From: Bacillus tuaregi
GTDB lineage: Bacteria > Bacillota > Bacilli > Bacillales > Cytobacillaceae
Assembly (NCBI RefSeq): GCF_900104575.1
Contig: NZ_LT629731.1
Coordinates: forward strand, 1,035,050-1,099,049
DNA length: 64,000 nt
Direction: 5' to 3'
Shown: one piece after another, positions 26,705 to 37,200 of the stretch
Position numbering within the stretch: position 1 is the stretch's first letter
Layout of the letters: each line of letters starts with the position of its first letter
Notes under the pieces: generated by a model
Told to the model about the DNA's origin: nothing
The model's input: only the letters and a program-made list of their open reading frames with translations
The model's database searches: none
Translations under genes and position numbers: made by a program

Positions 26705-27787
26705 ATGAAAGGATATTTACAGTTAAACAGCGGGGATTGCTTTCAAGGTCAATGGTTGACAAGTGCACCCGTAGATACGATAAAAGGGGAAATAGTATTC
26801 TATACCGGAATGACCGGATATCAAGAAGTACTGACAGATCCATCCTATAAGGATCAAATTATTGTTTTTACCTATCCGTTAATAGGTAATTATGGGATAA
26901 ATGAGGTTAACTTTGAAAGTAAAAAACCACATGTTGCAGGTGTTATCGTATACGAAGCGAAACAAACAGCTTATCATTATGAAGCACAATATTCGCTGAT
27001 TGAATATTTGGAAAAGTGGGGCATTCCTTTGCTCGGATCCATTGACACAAGAGCAGTAGTTAAAAAGATTCGCAGTAAAGGAACAATGCCGGCAGTGCTG
27101 ACTAGTTCAGAAAAGATAAGTGAACAAAGCTTTTCATTAGTAGAAGATCAAAAGGTTAGTAAAGTTACAGTTTTTAAACCAGAAAGCCATGGTAGCGGTG
27201 AACAGCACATTATCCTTATGGATTATGGTACAAAAAAATCAATTGTAAAATCGTTAGTAAATCGCGGATGCATGGTAACCGTTGTGCCTTACAATACCTC
27301 GTTTGAGGAAGTGAAAAAATTAAAGCCGGATGGTATTCTGCTTTCAAACGGACCTGGTGATCCTAAGGCTCTGCAGACTATTTTACCTACTGTAAGGAAG
27401 CTCATTTCACATTACCCGACGTTAGGTATTTGTCTTGGACACCAATTAGCTGCATTAGCTCTCGGTGCTAACACGAAAAAATTAGCCTTTGGTCATCGTG
27501 GGGCCAATCACCCTGTACTAGATTCTGTAACCGGAAAAGTATTTATGTCATCACAAAATCATAGCTATGTGGTGGATATACAATCAATTACAGATACAGG
27601 TCTTACCTTACGTTTTACGAATCTACACGATCAATCTGTGGAAGGCTTTGATCACGAGAAATATCCATTACAAACCGTGCAATTCCATCCGGAAGCAAAT
27701 CCGGGACCTGCCGAAAGTGAATATATTTTTGATGAATTTATTGAAACAGTAAAAGCGAACAATGGGAGAGTATTTGCATATGCCTAA
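26705..27787 (+). CDS. carA: Carbamoyl-phosphate synthase small (glutaminase) subunit, arginine type
   Basis: 360 aa from ATG 26705 with GGGGTG upstream; the in-frame GTG at 26696 overlaps that site. The class I glutaminase has the Cys in LGICLGHQLAALA and the His/Glu in VQFHPEANPGP. It feeds ammonia to CarB. Its place inside the arg operon shows it is the arginine-specific copy; a pyrimidine copy is expected elsewhere. Confidence 0.95.
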   Translation: MKGYLQLNSGDCFQGQWLTSAPVDTIKGEIVFYTGMTGYQEVLTDPSYKDQIIVFTYPLIGNYGINEVNFESKKPHVAGVIVYEAKQTAYHYEAQYSLIEYLEKWGIPLLGSIDTRAVVKKIRSKGTMPAVLTSSEKISEQSFSLVEDQKVSKVTVFKPESHGSGEQHIILMDYGTKKSIVKSLVNRGCMVTVVPYNTSFEEVKKLKPDGILLSNGPGDPKALQTILPTVRKLISHYPTLGICLGHQLAALALGANTKKLAFGHRGANHPVLDSVTGKVFMSSQNHSYVVDIQSITDTGLTLRFTNLHDQSVEGFDHEKYPLQTVQFHPEANPGPAESEYIFDEFIETVKANNGRVFAYA

Positions 27788-30700
27788 AGACACAACGATC
27801 CATTCCATACTTGTAATTGGCTCAGGACCAATTGTTATTGGTCAGGCGGCCGAGTTTGACTATGCGGGCACACAAGCCTGTATGGCATTAAAAGAAGACG
27901 GCTATGAGGTTATTCTAGTGAATGATAATCCGGCTACGATTATGACAGATCACAGCTTTGCAGATCGAATATATTTTGAACCTCTGTCTGTTGATGTCGT
28001 AGAAAAAATCATTGCGAAAGAACAGCCGGATGGTCTCTTAGCAACCCTTGGCGGTCAGACAGGACTAAACTTAGCCTTTCAATTACACGAAAAGGGCGTT
28101 CTAGAAAAATACGGAGTGAAGCTGCTCGGCAGTTCAATTGAATCAATCAAAAAAGGAGAAGACCGTGAAGCATTTAGAAAGCTAATGCACGAATTAAATG
28201 AACCTGTTCCGGAAAGTACCATTGTGCATGAGTTAAAGGAAGCGGTTACCTTTGCAGAGCAAATTGGATTTCCGATCATCGTTCGCCCTGCCTATACATT
28301 AGGTGGAACTGGCGGTGGAATCGCTGATTCCATGGATGAGCTAACAAAATTGGTATCAGGCGGTTTAAAGGAAAGTGCCATCCATCAATGTTTGATTGAG
28401 AAGAGTATTGCGGGTTTCAAAGAAATTGAATATGAAGTCATGAGAGATGCCAATAACACCTGCATTACGATTTGTAATATGGAAAATATCGATCCAGTAG
28501 GTATTCATACGGGTGATTCAATTGTCGTGGCACCGTCTCAAACCCTAACGGATCAGGAATATCAAATGCTTCGTGCAGCATCTATAAAGATTATCTCCGC
28601 CTTAGAAATTATTGGTGGCTGTAATATTCAATTTGCCCTTGATCCAAAAAGTAAAAATTATTACTTAATCGAAGTAAATCCAAGGGTCAGCCGCTCCTCT
28701 GCCTTAGCATCAAAGGCAACAGGCTACCCAATCGCCCGTATGGCAGCAAAGCTATCTACAGGATACTTGCTAAGTGAAATTGTTAATCCTGTCACAGGAG
28801 ATACCTTTGCAAGCTTTGAACCATCACTTGATTATGTTGTGGCAAAGATTCCTAAATGGCCTTTTGATAAGTTCCCTACTGTTGAGCGGAAATTAGGTAC
28901 TCAAATGAAGGCAACTGGGGAAGTAATGGGAATCGATCGAAATTTAGAACGTGCTTTATTTAAAGCGATTCATTCGTTGGAAATCAGTGTCAATGATTTA
29001 CAGCTTCCTGCACTAGAGCAAATTGAAGTAGTTGAGCTGCAAAAGGGATTGCTGGAGCAGACTGATCAACGCTTTTTCATTGTGCTGGAGCTGTTAAGAA
29101 GAGGAACTTCCATTAACGAGCTTCACGAAAAGACAGGAATAGATTTATTTTTCCTTAAAGGCTTTGAAGCAATGATTAAGCTTGAGAAGGAAATATCCTG
29201 CTCATCACTTGAGTCGGTAACAAAAGAAGAGCTTCAAGTGTGGAAGGAAAGAGGCTTCAGTGATACCTTTATCGCTAGCGCGTGGGGTGTAACGGAAAAA
29301 GCAGTACGAGAAAAACGTAAGGCGTTAGGTATACTGCCTGTCTATAAAATGGTTGATACATGTGCAGCTGAGTTTGAAGCAAAGTCAAATTATTATTACT
29401 CCAGTTACTTTGGTGAAAATGAGCAAACCCCTACTGACAAGAGAAAAGTAGCCATTATTGGTAGTGGCCCCATTCGAATTGGGCAGGGAATAGAATTTGA
29501 TTATTGCTCTGTTCACGGTGTACTAGCTTTAAAACAGGAAAATATTGAAACGATATTAATTAATAATAATCCAGAAACAGTAAGTACGGACTTTGCGACA
29601 GCTGACCGCCTTTATTTCGAACCGTTGATATTAGAAACTGTCTTAAACGTTATTGAAAGTGAAGGCATATCTGAAGTGATTGTACAGCTTGGCGGTCAAA
29701 CAGCTCTAAATCTGGCAAAGCAATTGGAGGAGAATGGTATAACTATTCTCGGAACTAATTCAAGTACAATCGATGCTCTTGAGGATCGTGATTTGTTCTA
29801 CCAATTACTCGACAATTTAAATATCCCACATATTCAAGGTGATATCGCCTATAATCATGACCAAATCACAAGCCTAGTTGAAAATATTGGTTATCCCGTT
29901 TTAATCAGACCTTCCTATGTTATTGGCGGAAAAGGAATGGAGCGAATTAATAATGAGCAGGAGCTCGCTGCTTATATTAAGAATGGTGATATTCCTTATC
30001 CCGTGCTTGTCGACCAATTTATGCAGGCATACGAAGCGGAGCTTGATCTAGTAGCGGACGGGAAGAATATATGTGTTCCAGCGATGATGGAGCATATTGA
30101 AAAAACCGGTGTCCATTCGGGTGACAGTTTGTCGATTTTACCGGCTCAGACATTATCAAAAAAAGTCAAAGCAAAAATGCGAGAATACGCTGGAAAAATC
30201 GTTCAAAAATTAGGCTACAAAGGTCTTATGAATATTCAATATATCGTTAACGGTGACCAGGTCTATCTCCTTGAAGTAAACCCAAGGGCAAGCCGAACGG
30301 TTCCAATCGTAAGTAAAGTTACAGGTGTTCCACTTGTGCAGCTTGCAACTAAGGTATTACTTGGGACATATACCCTCTCGTCAAAAGAGACAAAAGAATT
30401 TTCCGATGTTCCGTATGTTTGCGTAAAGTACCCCGTTTACTCTTATTACGCCTTAAATGGTCTGGATTCAAAGGTAAGCCCGGAAATGCGTTCAACGGGT
30501 GAAGGGATTTCGATTGCTTCTACTATAAATGAAGCATTGCGTAAAGCCTTCCATGTCTCTTTACAGAAAAAAAATGGAAATGTGATTGTTGTGAGTACAT
30601 TAGAAAATTTAGAAAATATTACTAGTCTTGCTGAGCAATCGGGTGCTACAATTGTCTTAGATGAAAAGGCTGAAATAGTGCTAAAGGATGCTAATACGAT

Positions 30701-30893
30701 TGCGTACTATAATCCAGGCGGTCTTGATAAAGACAAACTGCTCCGTTCCATCGCAACAAGAAATCGAGTCATTACGTTTACTGAAAAGGAAAGTCTACAG
30801 GCTTTCTTATCAGGCTTAACTATAAAGGATTTTACTGTTCATTCTATTGAGGAATGGCACAATATGATAAAAGAGGACGTGAGTGCAGTATGA
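27780..30893 (+). CDS. carB: Carbamoyl-phosphate synthase large subunit, arginine type
   Basis: 1037 aa from ATG 27780 ([20 protein letters not shown]), overlapping the carA stop by 8 bp. Two duplicated ATP-grasp halves are visible: the first opens with [17 protein letters not shown] (about residue 13), the second with [17 protein letters not shown] (about residue 560). Metal-binding [20 protein letters not shown] and [20 protein letters not shown] mark each half. The final part is a shorter allosteric domain. Length fits the roughly 1030-aa arginine-specific form rather than the longer pyrimidine form. Confidence 0.95.
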   Translation: MPKDTTIHSILVIGSGPIVIGQAAEFDYAGTQACMALKEDGYEVILVNDNPATIMTDHSFADRIYFEPLSVDVVEKIIAKEQPDGLLATLGGQTGLNLAFQLHEKGVLEKYGVKLLGSSIESIKKGEDREAFRKLMHELNEPVPESTIVHELKEAVTFAEQIGFPIIVRPAYTLGGTGGGIADSMDELTKLVSGGLKESAIHQCLIEKSIAGFKEIEYEVMRDANNTCITICNMENIDPVGIHTGDSIVVAPSQTLTDQEYQMLRAASIKIISALEIIGGCNIQFALDPKSKNYYLIEVNPRVSRSSALASKATGYPIARMAAKLSTGYLLSEIVNPVTGDTFASFEPSLDYVVAKIPKWPFDKFPTVERKLGTQMKATGEVMGIDRNLERALFKAIHSLEISVNDLQLPALEQIEVVELQKGLLEQTDQRFFIVLELLRRGTSINELHEKTGIDLFFLKGFEAMIKLEKEISCSSLESVTKEELQVWKERGFSDTFIASAWGVTEKAVREKRKALGILPVYKMVDTCAAEFEAKSNYYYSSYFGENEQTPTDKRKVAIIGSGPIRIGQGIEFDYCSVHGVLALKQENIETILINNNPETVSTDFATADRLYFEPLILETVLNVIESEGISEVIVQLGGQTALNLAKQLEENGITILGTNSSTIDALEDRDLFYQLLDNLNIPHIQGDIAYNHDQITSLVENIGYPVLIRPSYVIGGKGMERINNEQELAAYIKNGDIPYPVLVDQFMQAYEAELDLVADGKNICVPAMMEHIEKTGVHSGDSLSILPAQTLSKKVKAKMREYAGKIVQKLGYKGLMNIQYIVNGDQVYLLEVNPRASRTVPIVSKVTGVPLVQLATKVLLGTYTLSSKETKEFSDVPYVCVKYPVYSYYALNGLDSKVSPEMRSTGEGISIASTINEALRKAFHVSLQKKNGNVIVVSTLENLENITSLAEQSGATIVLDEKAEIVLKDANTIAYYNPGGLDKDKLLRSIATRNRVITFTEKESLQAFLSGLTIKDFTVHSIEEWHNMIKEDVSAV

Positions 30894-31855
30894 AATCAGA
30901 TCTATCCGTTTTAGAAAAGGACTTAAATTTAAAAGGTAAAGACTTTTTAGCATTAGCTGATTTTTCTTCCGATGAAATTATTGGACTATTAGAAAAAGCA
31001 AAAAAGATGAAAGAATTACACTTAGCAGGAGAAAGCTACACGCCTTTAAAGGGAAAAACGCTTGGAATGATTTTTGAGAAATCATCTACAAGGACTCGTG
31101 TTTCTTTTGAAGCAGGAATGTATCAATTAGGCGGAAATGCTTTATTTTTAAGCAGCAACGATTTACAAATCGGAAGAGGCGAGCCTATTTCTGATACTGC
31201 TCAGGTATTATCACAATATTTGGATGGTATTATGATTCGTACGTTTGAGCATGAAAAAGTAGAAGAGCTAGCAAAATATGCATCAATTCCAGTAATTAAT
31301 GGATTAACTGATTTATTCCATCCTTGTCAGGTCCTTGCTGATTTATTAACGATTATGGAAATTAAAGACGAGCTGAAAGGCTTGAAAATGGCCTATATTG
31401 GTGATGGAAATAATATGGCACATTCCTTAATGATTGGGGCAGCTAAAGTTGGGATGGACTTCTCCATTGCATGCCCTGAAGGTTATAAACCGGATGAAAA
31501 AGTAGTAGAATTAGCAACACAATTTGCTAAGGAATCAGGAGCAAAAATCGTTGTGACAGAGGACCCTATTGAAGCAGTGCAAGACGCGGATGTAATTTAT
31601 ACGGATGTATGGACTAGCATGGGTCAAGAGGCTGAAAATGAAATCCGCTTAAAAGCCTTCGCGCCATTCTACCAAGTAAACGAAGAGCTTGTGAAGCATG
31701 CGAAGCAAGATTATATTTTCCTACATTGTTTACCTGCACACCGTGGTGAAGAGGTAACCGCAGGTGTCATCGATGGCAGTCAATCCGCCATTTTCCAAGA
31801 AGCTGGTAACAGACTCCACGCCCAAAAAGCTTTGCTTGTCGAGTTGCTTAAATAG
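30890..31855 (+). CDS. argF: Ornithine carbamoyltransferase
   Basis: 321 aa from ATG 30890 ([20 protein letters not shown]), overlapping carB by 4 bp. It joins carbamoyl phosphate and ornithine to citrulline. Motifs are [15 protein letters not shown] (carbamoyl phosphate), [13 protein letters not shown] (ornithine) and [13 protein letters not shown] (catalytic Cys). Last gene of the operon; argG and argH are not in the window. Confidence 0.96.
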   Translation: MKSDLSVLEKDLNLKGKDFLALADFSSDEIIGLLEKAKKMKELHLAGESYTPLKGKTLGMIFEKSSTRTRVSFEAGMYQLGGNALFLSSNDLQIGRGEPISDTAQVLSQYLDGIMIRTFEHEKVEELAKYASIPVINGLTDLFHPCQVLADLLTIMEIKDELKGLKMAYIGDGNNMAHSLMIGAAKVGMDFSIACPEGYKPDEKVVELATQFAKESGAKIVVTEDPIEAVQDADVIYTDVWTSMGQEAENEIRLKAFAPFYQVNEELVKHAKQDYIFLHCLPAHRGEEVTAGVIDGSQSAIFQEAGNRLHAQKALLVELLK

Positions 31856-31978
31856 GCTAAATATGATTTTCGTACCAGGCACTTCGCGTACCTTTATAAA
31901 GATGCCCTTATCTTTCCATCATGATTCTTTTTTAAAATAGCCATAATAAAAAGGATTCAAGGATAAGGAGGGAATGTA

Positions 31979-32158
31979 ATGGGTCAAAGCCGACAGTTTC
32001 ATCCAGGACAAAAGGCACCAAATAACGGCATTTATATAGAAATTGGTGAGACAGGTAGTACGGTGAATAATCCAAAGAAATTGAGGCTTAAAGCAGGAGA
32101 CGCCTTTCCTGAAAATTCGAATCATAATCGTGTCTGGACTTACGCACGAAAACCATAA
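31979..32158 (+). CDS. yjzC: YjzC family small protein (59 aa)
   Basis: Starts MGQSRQFHPGQKAPNNGIYI with AAGGAGG upstream and ends NHNRVWTYARKP. This is a close match in pattern and size to the YjzC family, which follows argF in B. subtilis. Function is unknown. A minus-strand frame over the same bases is a shadow. It has its own strong terminator. Confidence 0.88.
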   Translation: MGQSRQFHPGQKAPNNGIYIEIGETGSTVNNPKKLRLKAGDAFPENSNHNRVWTYARKP

Positions 32159-32161
32159 TCA

Positions 32162-32191
32162 AAAAAGACCATCCGAATGGATGGTCTTTTT
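32162..32191 (+). terminator. Terminator after yjzC
   Basis: AAAAAGACCATCC (32162-32174) pairs perfectly with GGATGGTCTTTTT (32179-32191) with GAAT loop. Confidence 0.93.
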
Positions 32192-32236
32192 GTGGTTAGG
32201 GATATTGACATACTTTTAATTTGCCATAAAGAGGGG

Positions 32237-32267
32237 TATAATAAAGTAAAGGTCAAAAAAGGTCAAA
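32237..32267 (+). promoter_or_regulatory. clpB promoter -10 and CtsR operator
   Basis: TATAAT at 32237-32242 is followed by the tandem heptad GGTCAAA-AAA-GGTCAAA (32251-32267), a perfect CtsR box of the class III heat-shock type. It lies at the predicted transcription start. The -35 is weak; a TTGACA at 32205-32210 is too distant (26 bp) for this -10. Confidence 0.88.
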
Positions 32268-32282
32268 TGGAGGCAGAGAAGA

Positions 32283-34880
32283 ATGGACATCAATCAAATG
32301 ACTGAAAAGGTGCAAAAAGCGATGATGAACGCCCAATCACTCGCACTAAGAGAAGAGCATCAGGAAGTGGATGAGGTTCATTTATTCCTTGCATTGCTAG
32401 AGGATGAAGGTAATCTAATCCATTCTATCCTAGAAGGGTCAAATTTGGTGGTTGAAGACATTAAGCAGGATCTAGAGAAATTTCTGTTAAAAAGACCTCG
32501 TGTTTCAGGAAGCGGTGTGGAACAGGGGAAATTATATATCACAAACCAACTGCAACGAGTTTTAGTTGAAGCTGAAAAATATATGAAGCAATTTCATGAT
32601 GACTTTCTTTCGGTAGAGCATATTATCATTGGGGCTGTTGCGCTGCCATCTGAAATCGGAAAATATTTAAAAGATAAAGGTATAGACTTAAAAACTTTGC
32701 TGATGACAATTAAGAACATAAGGGGGAATCAAAGAGTGACATCGCAAAATCCAGAGGGAACTTACGAGGCCTTGAAAAAGTATGGAAGAGATTTAGTCGA
32801 GGATGTGAAGAAAGGGAAGGTTGATCCCGTCATTGGCAGGGATAGTGAAATCCGTCATGTGATTAGAATTCTCTCACGAAAAACCAAAAATAATCCTGTT
32901 CTAATCGGAGAACCAGGAGTTGGTAAAACGGCAATTGTTGAAGGTCTTGCTCAGCGGATTGTTCGAAGGGATGTTCCAGAAGGCTTAAAGGACAAAACGA
33001 TTTTCTCACTTGATATGAGTGCATTAATTGCTGGAGCAAAATTTCGCGGAGAGTTTGAAGAAAGATTAAAAGCAGTATTAAATGAAGTGAAAAAAAGTGA
33101 GGGAAGAATTCTTCTTTTTATTGATGAACTTCATACCATTGTAGGAGCAGGGAAATCAGAGGGGGCAATGGATGCCGGCAATATGTTAAAACCGATGCTA
33201 GCAAGAGGTGAGCTGCACTGCATCGGAGCAACCACATTGGATGAGTACCGAAAATATATTGAAAAGGATCCTGCATTGGAACGCCGCTTCCAACAGGTGC
33301 TTGTGGAAGAGCCAGATATTGAGGATACCATTTCCATTTTACGGGGACTGAAGGAGAGATTTGAGGTACATCATGGAGTGAATATTCATGACCGAGCCTT
33401 AGTAGCTGCAGCCACCCTATCAGATCGCTATATATCCGACCGCTTCTTGCCAGATAAAGCGATTGATTTAATTGATGAAGCCTGTGCCATGATTCGTACG
33501 GAAATTGATTCCATGCCATCTGAATTGGATGAGGTAACGAGAAAGGTCATGCAGCTGGAAATTGAAGAAGCGGCATTAGCTAAAGAAAGTGATGAGGCAA
33601 GTAAAGAAAGACTCTTATCCTTACAAAAGGAATTGGCTGATTTTCGTGAACAGGCCGACGCCATGAGAGCCAAATGGCAGCTTGAAAAGGAAGGGATACA
33701 AAAGGTACAGGAAAAGCGTGAGCGATTAGAAAAATTAAGACGTGAATTAGAAAAAGCAGAAAACGAATATGATTTGAACAAAGCAGCTGAGCTTAGACAT
33801 GGAAGAATTCCTGCTCTTGAAAAAGAATTGAAGCAGATAGAAGCAGAAGTAAATAACAAGCAAGGAGAACGATTATTAAGGGAAGAGGTCACAGAGGATG
33901 AAATCGCCGGAATCGTAGCACGCTGGACGGGTATTCCCGTTACAAAGTTGGTAGAAGGCGAGCGTGAAAAGCTTCTAAGACTTCAAAGTATTCTACATGA
34001 AAGGGTCATTGGTCAGAACGAAGCGGTTGAACTGGTATCAGATGCTGTATTAAGAGCAAGAGCAGGCATTAAAGACCCTAAGCGTCCAATTGGCTCGTTT
34101 ATATTTCTTGGACCGACAGGAGTAGGAAAAACGGAGCTTGCAAAAGCGTTAGCGCAAAGTCTGTTTGACAGTGAGGAGCAAATCATTCGTATTGATATGT
34201 CCGAATATATGGAAAAGCACGCGGTGTCAAGATTGATTGGCGCACCTCCAGGATATGTAGGATATGAGGAAGGTGGGCAGCTGACCGAGGCTGTCAGAAG
34301 GAGACCCTATTCCGTTATTCTTTTAGACGAAATAGAGAAAGCACACCCAGAGGTTTTCAATATTCTCCTGCAAATGCTTGATGATGGCAGAATTACAGAT
34401 TCACAAGGGAGGACTGTTGACTGTAAAAATACAGTCATAATCATGACCTCTAATATAGGGTCTCATTTTCTGCTTGACCAGCATGAGGGGGAAGATGAAA
34501 TCAATGAAGAAACAAGGAATCTTGTCATGGGACAGCTACGAAATCATTTCCGGCCGGAATTTCTAAATCGGGTGGATGAGATTATTTTATTTAAGCCACT
34601 TACGTTACAGGATATTAAAGGAATTGTCGATAAGCTGATGAAAGAGCTTCAAATAAGACTGTCAGATCAGCAAATTAGATTAGGTATAAATGATGAAGCA
34701 AAGGAATATATTGCAGAAAATGGCTTTGACCCAGTTTATGGTGCGCGGCCATTAAAAAGGTTTATTCAAAGGAATCTTGAGACAAAGCTTGCTCGAGCTA
34801 TTATTGCAGGTGAGATAAGAGAGAACAAACAAGTCACTGTTATCATTGACAATAATGATATTGGCTTTCAAATAAACTAA
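32283..34880 (+). CDS. clpB: ATP-dependent disaggregase ClpB
   Basis: 865 aa Hsp100 chaperone that extracts proteins from aggregates with DnaK. The N domain (1 to about 145) is followed by AAA-1 with Walker [10 protein letters not shown] (about 205) and a middle coiled coil (about 400-525, rich in Glu/Lys). AAA-2 has GPTGVGKTE (about 607) and pore loop GYVGYEEGG. The long middle coiled coil distinguishes ClpB from ClpC/ClpE, and there is no ClpP-binding IGF/LGF loop needed. CtsR control is indicated upstream. B. subtilis has no clpB at this locus; many other Bacillaceae carry the gene. Confidence 0.95.
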   Translation: MDINQMTEKVQKAMMNAQSLALREEHQEVDEVHLFLALLEDEGNLIHSILEGSNLVVEDIKQDLEKFLLKRPRVSGSGVEQGKLYITNQLQRVLVEAEKYMKQFHDDFLSVEHIIIGAVALPSEIGKYLKDKGIDLKTLLMTIKNIRGNQRVTSQNPEGTYEALKKYGRDLVEDVKKGKVDPVIGRDSEIRHVIRILSRKTKNNPVLIGEPGVGKTAIVEGLAQRIVRRDVPEGLKDKTIFSLDMSALIAGAKFRGEFEERLKAVLNEVKKSEGRILLFIDELHTIVGAGKSEGAMDAGNMLKPMLARGELHCIGATTLDEYRKYIEKDPALERRFQQVLVEEPDIEDTISILRGLKERFEVHHGVNIHDRALVAAATLSDRYISDRFLPDKAIDLIDEACAMIRTEIDSMPSELDEVTRKVMQLEIEEAALAKESDEASKERLLSLQKELADFREQADAMRAKWQLEKEGIQKVQEKRERLEKLRRELEKAENEYDLNKAAELRHGRIPALEKELKQIEAEVNNKQGERLLREEVTEDEIAGIVARWTGIPVTKLVEGEREKLLRLQSILHERVIGQNEAVELVSDAVLRARAGIKDPKRPIGSFIFLGPTGVGKTELAKALAQSLFDSEEQIIRIDMSEYMEKHAVSRLIGAPPGYVGYEEGGQLTEAVRRRPYSVILLDEIEKAHPEVFNILLQMLDDGRITDSQGRTVDCKNTVIIMTSNIGSHFLLDQHEGEDEINEETRNLVMGQLRNHFRPEFLNRVDEIILFKPLTLQDIKGIVDKLMKELQIRLSDQQIRLGINDEAKEYIAENGFDPVYGARPLKRFIQRNLETKLARAIIAGEIRENKQVTVIIDNNDIGFQIN

Positions 34881-34909
34881 GAAAAATTCTTTCATACAAC
34901 AAGAAAAAA

Positions 34910-34941
34910 AGGCTGACTCTTCAAAGAGTCAGCCTCTGTTT
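34910..34941. terminator. Terminator between clpB and yjzD
   Basis: AGGCTGACTCTT (34910-34921) pairs perfectly with AAGAGTCAGCCT (34924-34935); A run before and CTGTTTCTCC after. It serves clpB, and on the minus strand (T run) yjzD. Confidence 0.88.
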
Positions 34942-34967
34942 CTCCTCATTATTCTTATAGAGAATGA

Positions 34968-35168
34968 TTAATGAGCTCCGTCATGTCCAGATGGTGTATC
35001 TGGAAGGATGGCAGGAATAATCGATATTAAGATAGTCGTAACCACGCCTAAAATAGCACCGGTTTCAACTTTAAACTCAACACCAAGCATAGATCCTACT
35101 ACATATGTAATCATTTCCATAAGAAGCACAGTCCAAAATAATGTCCAGAAATAGCGCACAAAATTCAC
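34968..35168 (-). CDS. yjzD: YjzD family (DUF2929) small membrane protein
   Basis: 66 aa from GTG 35168 with AAAGGGG upstream. Two membrane helices (about 4-28 and 36-57) and the central ITYVVGSMLG segment match the DUF2929/YjzD family. Function is unknown. In B. subtilis it lies after yjzC; here clpB separates the two. Confidence 0.82.
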   Translation of the reverse strand: MNFVRYFWTLFWTVLLMEMITYVVGSMLGVEFKVETGAILGVVTTILISIIPAILPDTPSGHDGAH

Positions 35169-35459
35169 CTCTACCCCTTTAATTTCTTTATCTATCTTAG
35201 CATATTGTTGTCAAATAATAAAGAAAACTTACGTCAGTAAATATTTTTTTCCCCTTATAGCATTACACATATAGACTGAACAAGATTTAAACAAAATGGA
35301 AAAACAAGGCATAGTCCCATTCATTTTTAATAATTGAACATATATTAGTAATAAGAGCATAATGACGGGAAATCAGAGTGCAATTGAGCCTTCGAAAACT
35401 ATCAAAAAGGAGCATTCCTGTTAGAAGAATTTTCGGGGACTTGAACAAAAAAGAGCCCT

Positions 35460-35524
35460 CTTGGTATGATACGGGGTGTCAAATCGTGTGGCGAAATGAC
35501 CCCTAACTTAGTTAACCAAGGAGG
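35460..35524 (+). promoter_or_regulatory. Leader hairpin overlapping the transposase ribosome site
   Basis: CTTGGT (35460-35465) pairs with ACCAAG (35515-35520) and GGGGT-g-TCA (35473-35481) pairs with TGACCCC (35497-35503). The outer stem reaches into the AAGGAGG ribosome site (35518-35524). Such a fold could reduce transposase translation from read-through transcripts. Confidence 0.5.
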
Positions 35525-35532
35525 ACTCCAAA

Positions 35533-36810
35533 GTGGATTTTAACGAAAATCAGAAAATAAATCAAGTCACCGAGAATACACTCGTAGTCGGAATTGACAT
35601 TGCCAAGCGAAAACATTTTGCTTGCTTTGTAGATGACCGTGGTCGGGTGCTCCAAAAATCTTTCCCAGTATTACAGTCTAGTGATGGCTTCCAGTGGTTT
35701 TATCAACGTATTTTGACTGCAATGAAAGAATACGAAAAAACGGAGGTCATTGTTGGGATTGAACCAACAGGCCATTACTGGCTAAATTTAGCCTATTTCC
35801 TTGAAGAACGGGGTATTCCCCTGGTCATGACCAACCCTTTGCACGTTAAAAAGTCAAAGGAATTGGATGACAATTTACCAACAAAACATGACCGTAAAGA
35901 TGCGCTAGTAATCGCTCGTCTTATTAAAGATGGACGCTTCAGTTATCCACGTATCTTGAAAGACATGGAGGCTGAACTTCGTGTTGGATCAACGTTTAGA
36001 GGGAAATTGACAGAGGAACTTAGTGCTGTCAAAAACATGATTATACGCTGGTTAGATCGCTATTTTCCTGAGTTTACTCAGGTCTTTCCGTCATTTGGAA
36101 AGATGGCAATGGCTGTACTAGAATGTACCCCATTTCCGAGTGATCTCCATCAGAAACAAGCTGATGAGGTTTTATCCCTTTATCGAAAGATCGAGGGGCT
36201 CAAATCTCCCCAACGACCAAAAGCAGTGCGCCTCATTGAAGTCGCTGCTTATTCCATTGGAGTAACAGAAGGACGTGAGATGGCCCGTATTGAAATCGCC
36301 ACGCTCGTTCGCCGTTACCATCAGCTGGAACAAGATATCGAGAGGATTACGGGGCACTTAGTTGAGCTTGTAAAAACTTCTGTAGAGTACGAGTGGCTAT
36401 CAACGGTACCAGGACTAGGAGATACAACGATAGTTGATTTATTAGCTGAAATCGGAAGCTTTTCATACTATGAAGACCCACGCCAACTAATCAAACTCGC
36501 GGGGTTGACATTACGAGAGAGTTCTTCCGGACAGCACAAAGGGCAAAAGCGCATCTCCAAACGTGGCAGAAGAAAGCTGCGTGCCCTCCTATTTAGAGTC
36601 ATGATGCCGATGATTCGCCATAATGAAGCTTTTAGAAAACTGCACGAATATTATACAAATCGTCAGGTTAATCCATTACGTAAGAAGCAGTCCATCGTGG
36701 TTCTATGCGGAAAACTATTAAAAGTGTTACATGGAATCAGCACGAAGCACAAAGCATTTGATGCGCAGCGAATGATGAAGGATATTCCGAGTCTCGCAGA
36801 GACTATATAG
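35533..36810 (+). CDS. IS110-family transposase (recombinase)
   Basis: 425 aa from GTG 35533 behind AAGGAGG. The N-terminal DEDD RuvC-like domain opens with VVGIDIAKRKHFACFVD (first Asp about residue 22) and has IGIEPTGHYW (Glu) and TKHDRKDALVIA (Asp pair about 115-119). The C-terminal transposase-20 domain has LSTVPGLGDTTIVDLLAEIG and RESSSGQHKGQKRISKRG with the catalytic Ser region. The enzyme should use a guide RNA made from the element's non-coding end, as shown for IS110 (bridge RNA) and IS1111 (seekRNA) members. The frame is intact, so the element may be active. Confidence 0.93.
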   Translation: MDFNENQKINQVTENTLVVGIDIAKRKHFACFVDDRGRVLQKSFPVLQSSDGFQWFYQRILTAMKEYEKTEVIVGIEPTGHYWLNLAYFLEERGIPLVMTNPLHVKKSKELDDNLPTKHDRKDALVIARLIKDGRFSYPRILKDMEAELRVGSTFRGKLTEELSAVKNMIIRWLDRYFPEFTQVFPSFGKMAMAVLECTPFPSDLHQKQADEVLSLYRKIEGLKSPQRPKAVRLIEVAAYSIGVTEGREMARIEIATLVRRYHQLEQDIERITGHLVELVKTSVEYEWLSTVPGLGDTTIVDLLAEIGSFSYYEDPRQLIKLAGLTLRESSSGQHKGQKRISKRGRRKLRALLFRVMMPMIRHNEAFRKLHEYYTNRQVNPLRKKQSIVVLCGKLLKVLHGISTKHKAFDAQRMMKDIPSLAETI

Positions 36811-36966
36811 ATTTCTACATCCCCCTTTACAGACCTAGACAACAGGATGACACGGAGAAGCTGGCATTATATTCACCATTCGACCTAGAGTCCCTAAAGG
36901 AGCTTCGCTAGCCTCTGCCTTATGACTAGACCGAACGAAGGAATGTAGGCACACAGATGCCCAGAG

Positions 36967-37077
36967 ATATGGGAGGGTACGTCATCATAAGTTACGCAGA
37001 GATCCATTGTGCATCACATAATTCTCTGACACTACTTACCACAATTATCCAGTAGTGACCGCGTAGCGTACCCATAT
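36967..37077 (+). ncRNA. Candidate IS110 guide RNA (bridge/seekRNA-like) segment
   Basis: An outer stem pairs ATATGGG-AGG-GTACG (36967-36981) with CGTACCCATAT (37067-37077). Inside, CACTACT (37030-37036) pairs with AGTAGTG (37051-37057) around a 14-nt loop that could be a recognition loop. It sits in the roughly 390-bp non-coding region after the transposase, the place where IS1111-type elements encode their guide RNA. No ORF is seen here. The call is based on structure and location only. Confidence 0.45.
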
Positions 37078-37200
37078 GATGGAATAGTTTCACATAATAT
37101 AAAAATATTGTTAGGAAGCGTGTCGAAAATTTTTTTTTTGACACTCCACCAACGGGTCAAACCGTTGATAAATCAACATTTATAGAGGGAGAGTAATTAT

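Larger units (their letters stand above)
35400..37148 (+). mobile_element. IS110-family insertion sequence (ends approximate)
   Basis: A single IS110-type transposase gene with long non-coding flanks splits the yjzD-yjaU junction. The exact ends are not visible because IS110 elements usually lack clear terminal inverted repeats and target duplications. The given limits are estimates: the left flank from about 35290-35400 and the right flank to about 37100-37150 may belong to the element. The 3' flank contains a structured segment described separately. No second copy is in the window. Confidence 0.6.

Noticed and set aside
31919..32125. 68-aa minus-strand frame after argF
   Set aside because: It lies opposite yjzC, which has a good ribosome site, a recognisable family sequence and a terminator. 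The minus-strand frame has none of these.
32205..32242. TTGACA/TATAAT as a complete clpB promoter
   Set aside because: The spacing is 26 bp, too long for sigma A; only the TATAAT and CtsR box are kept.
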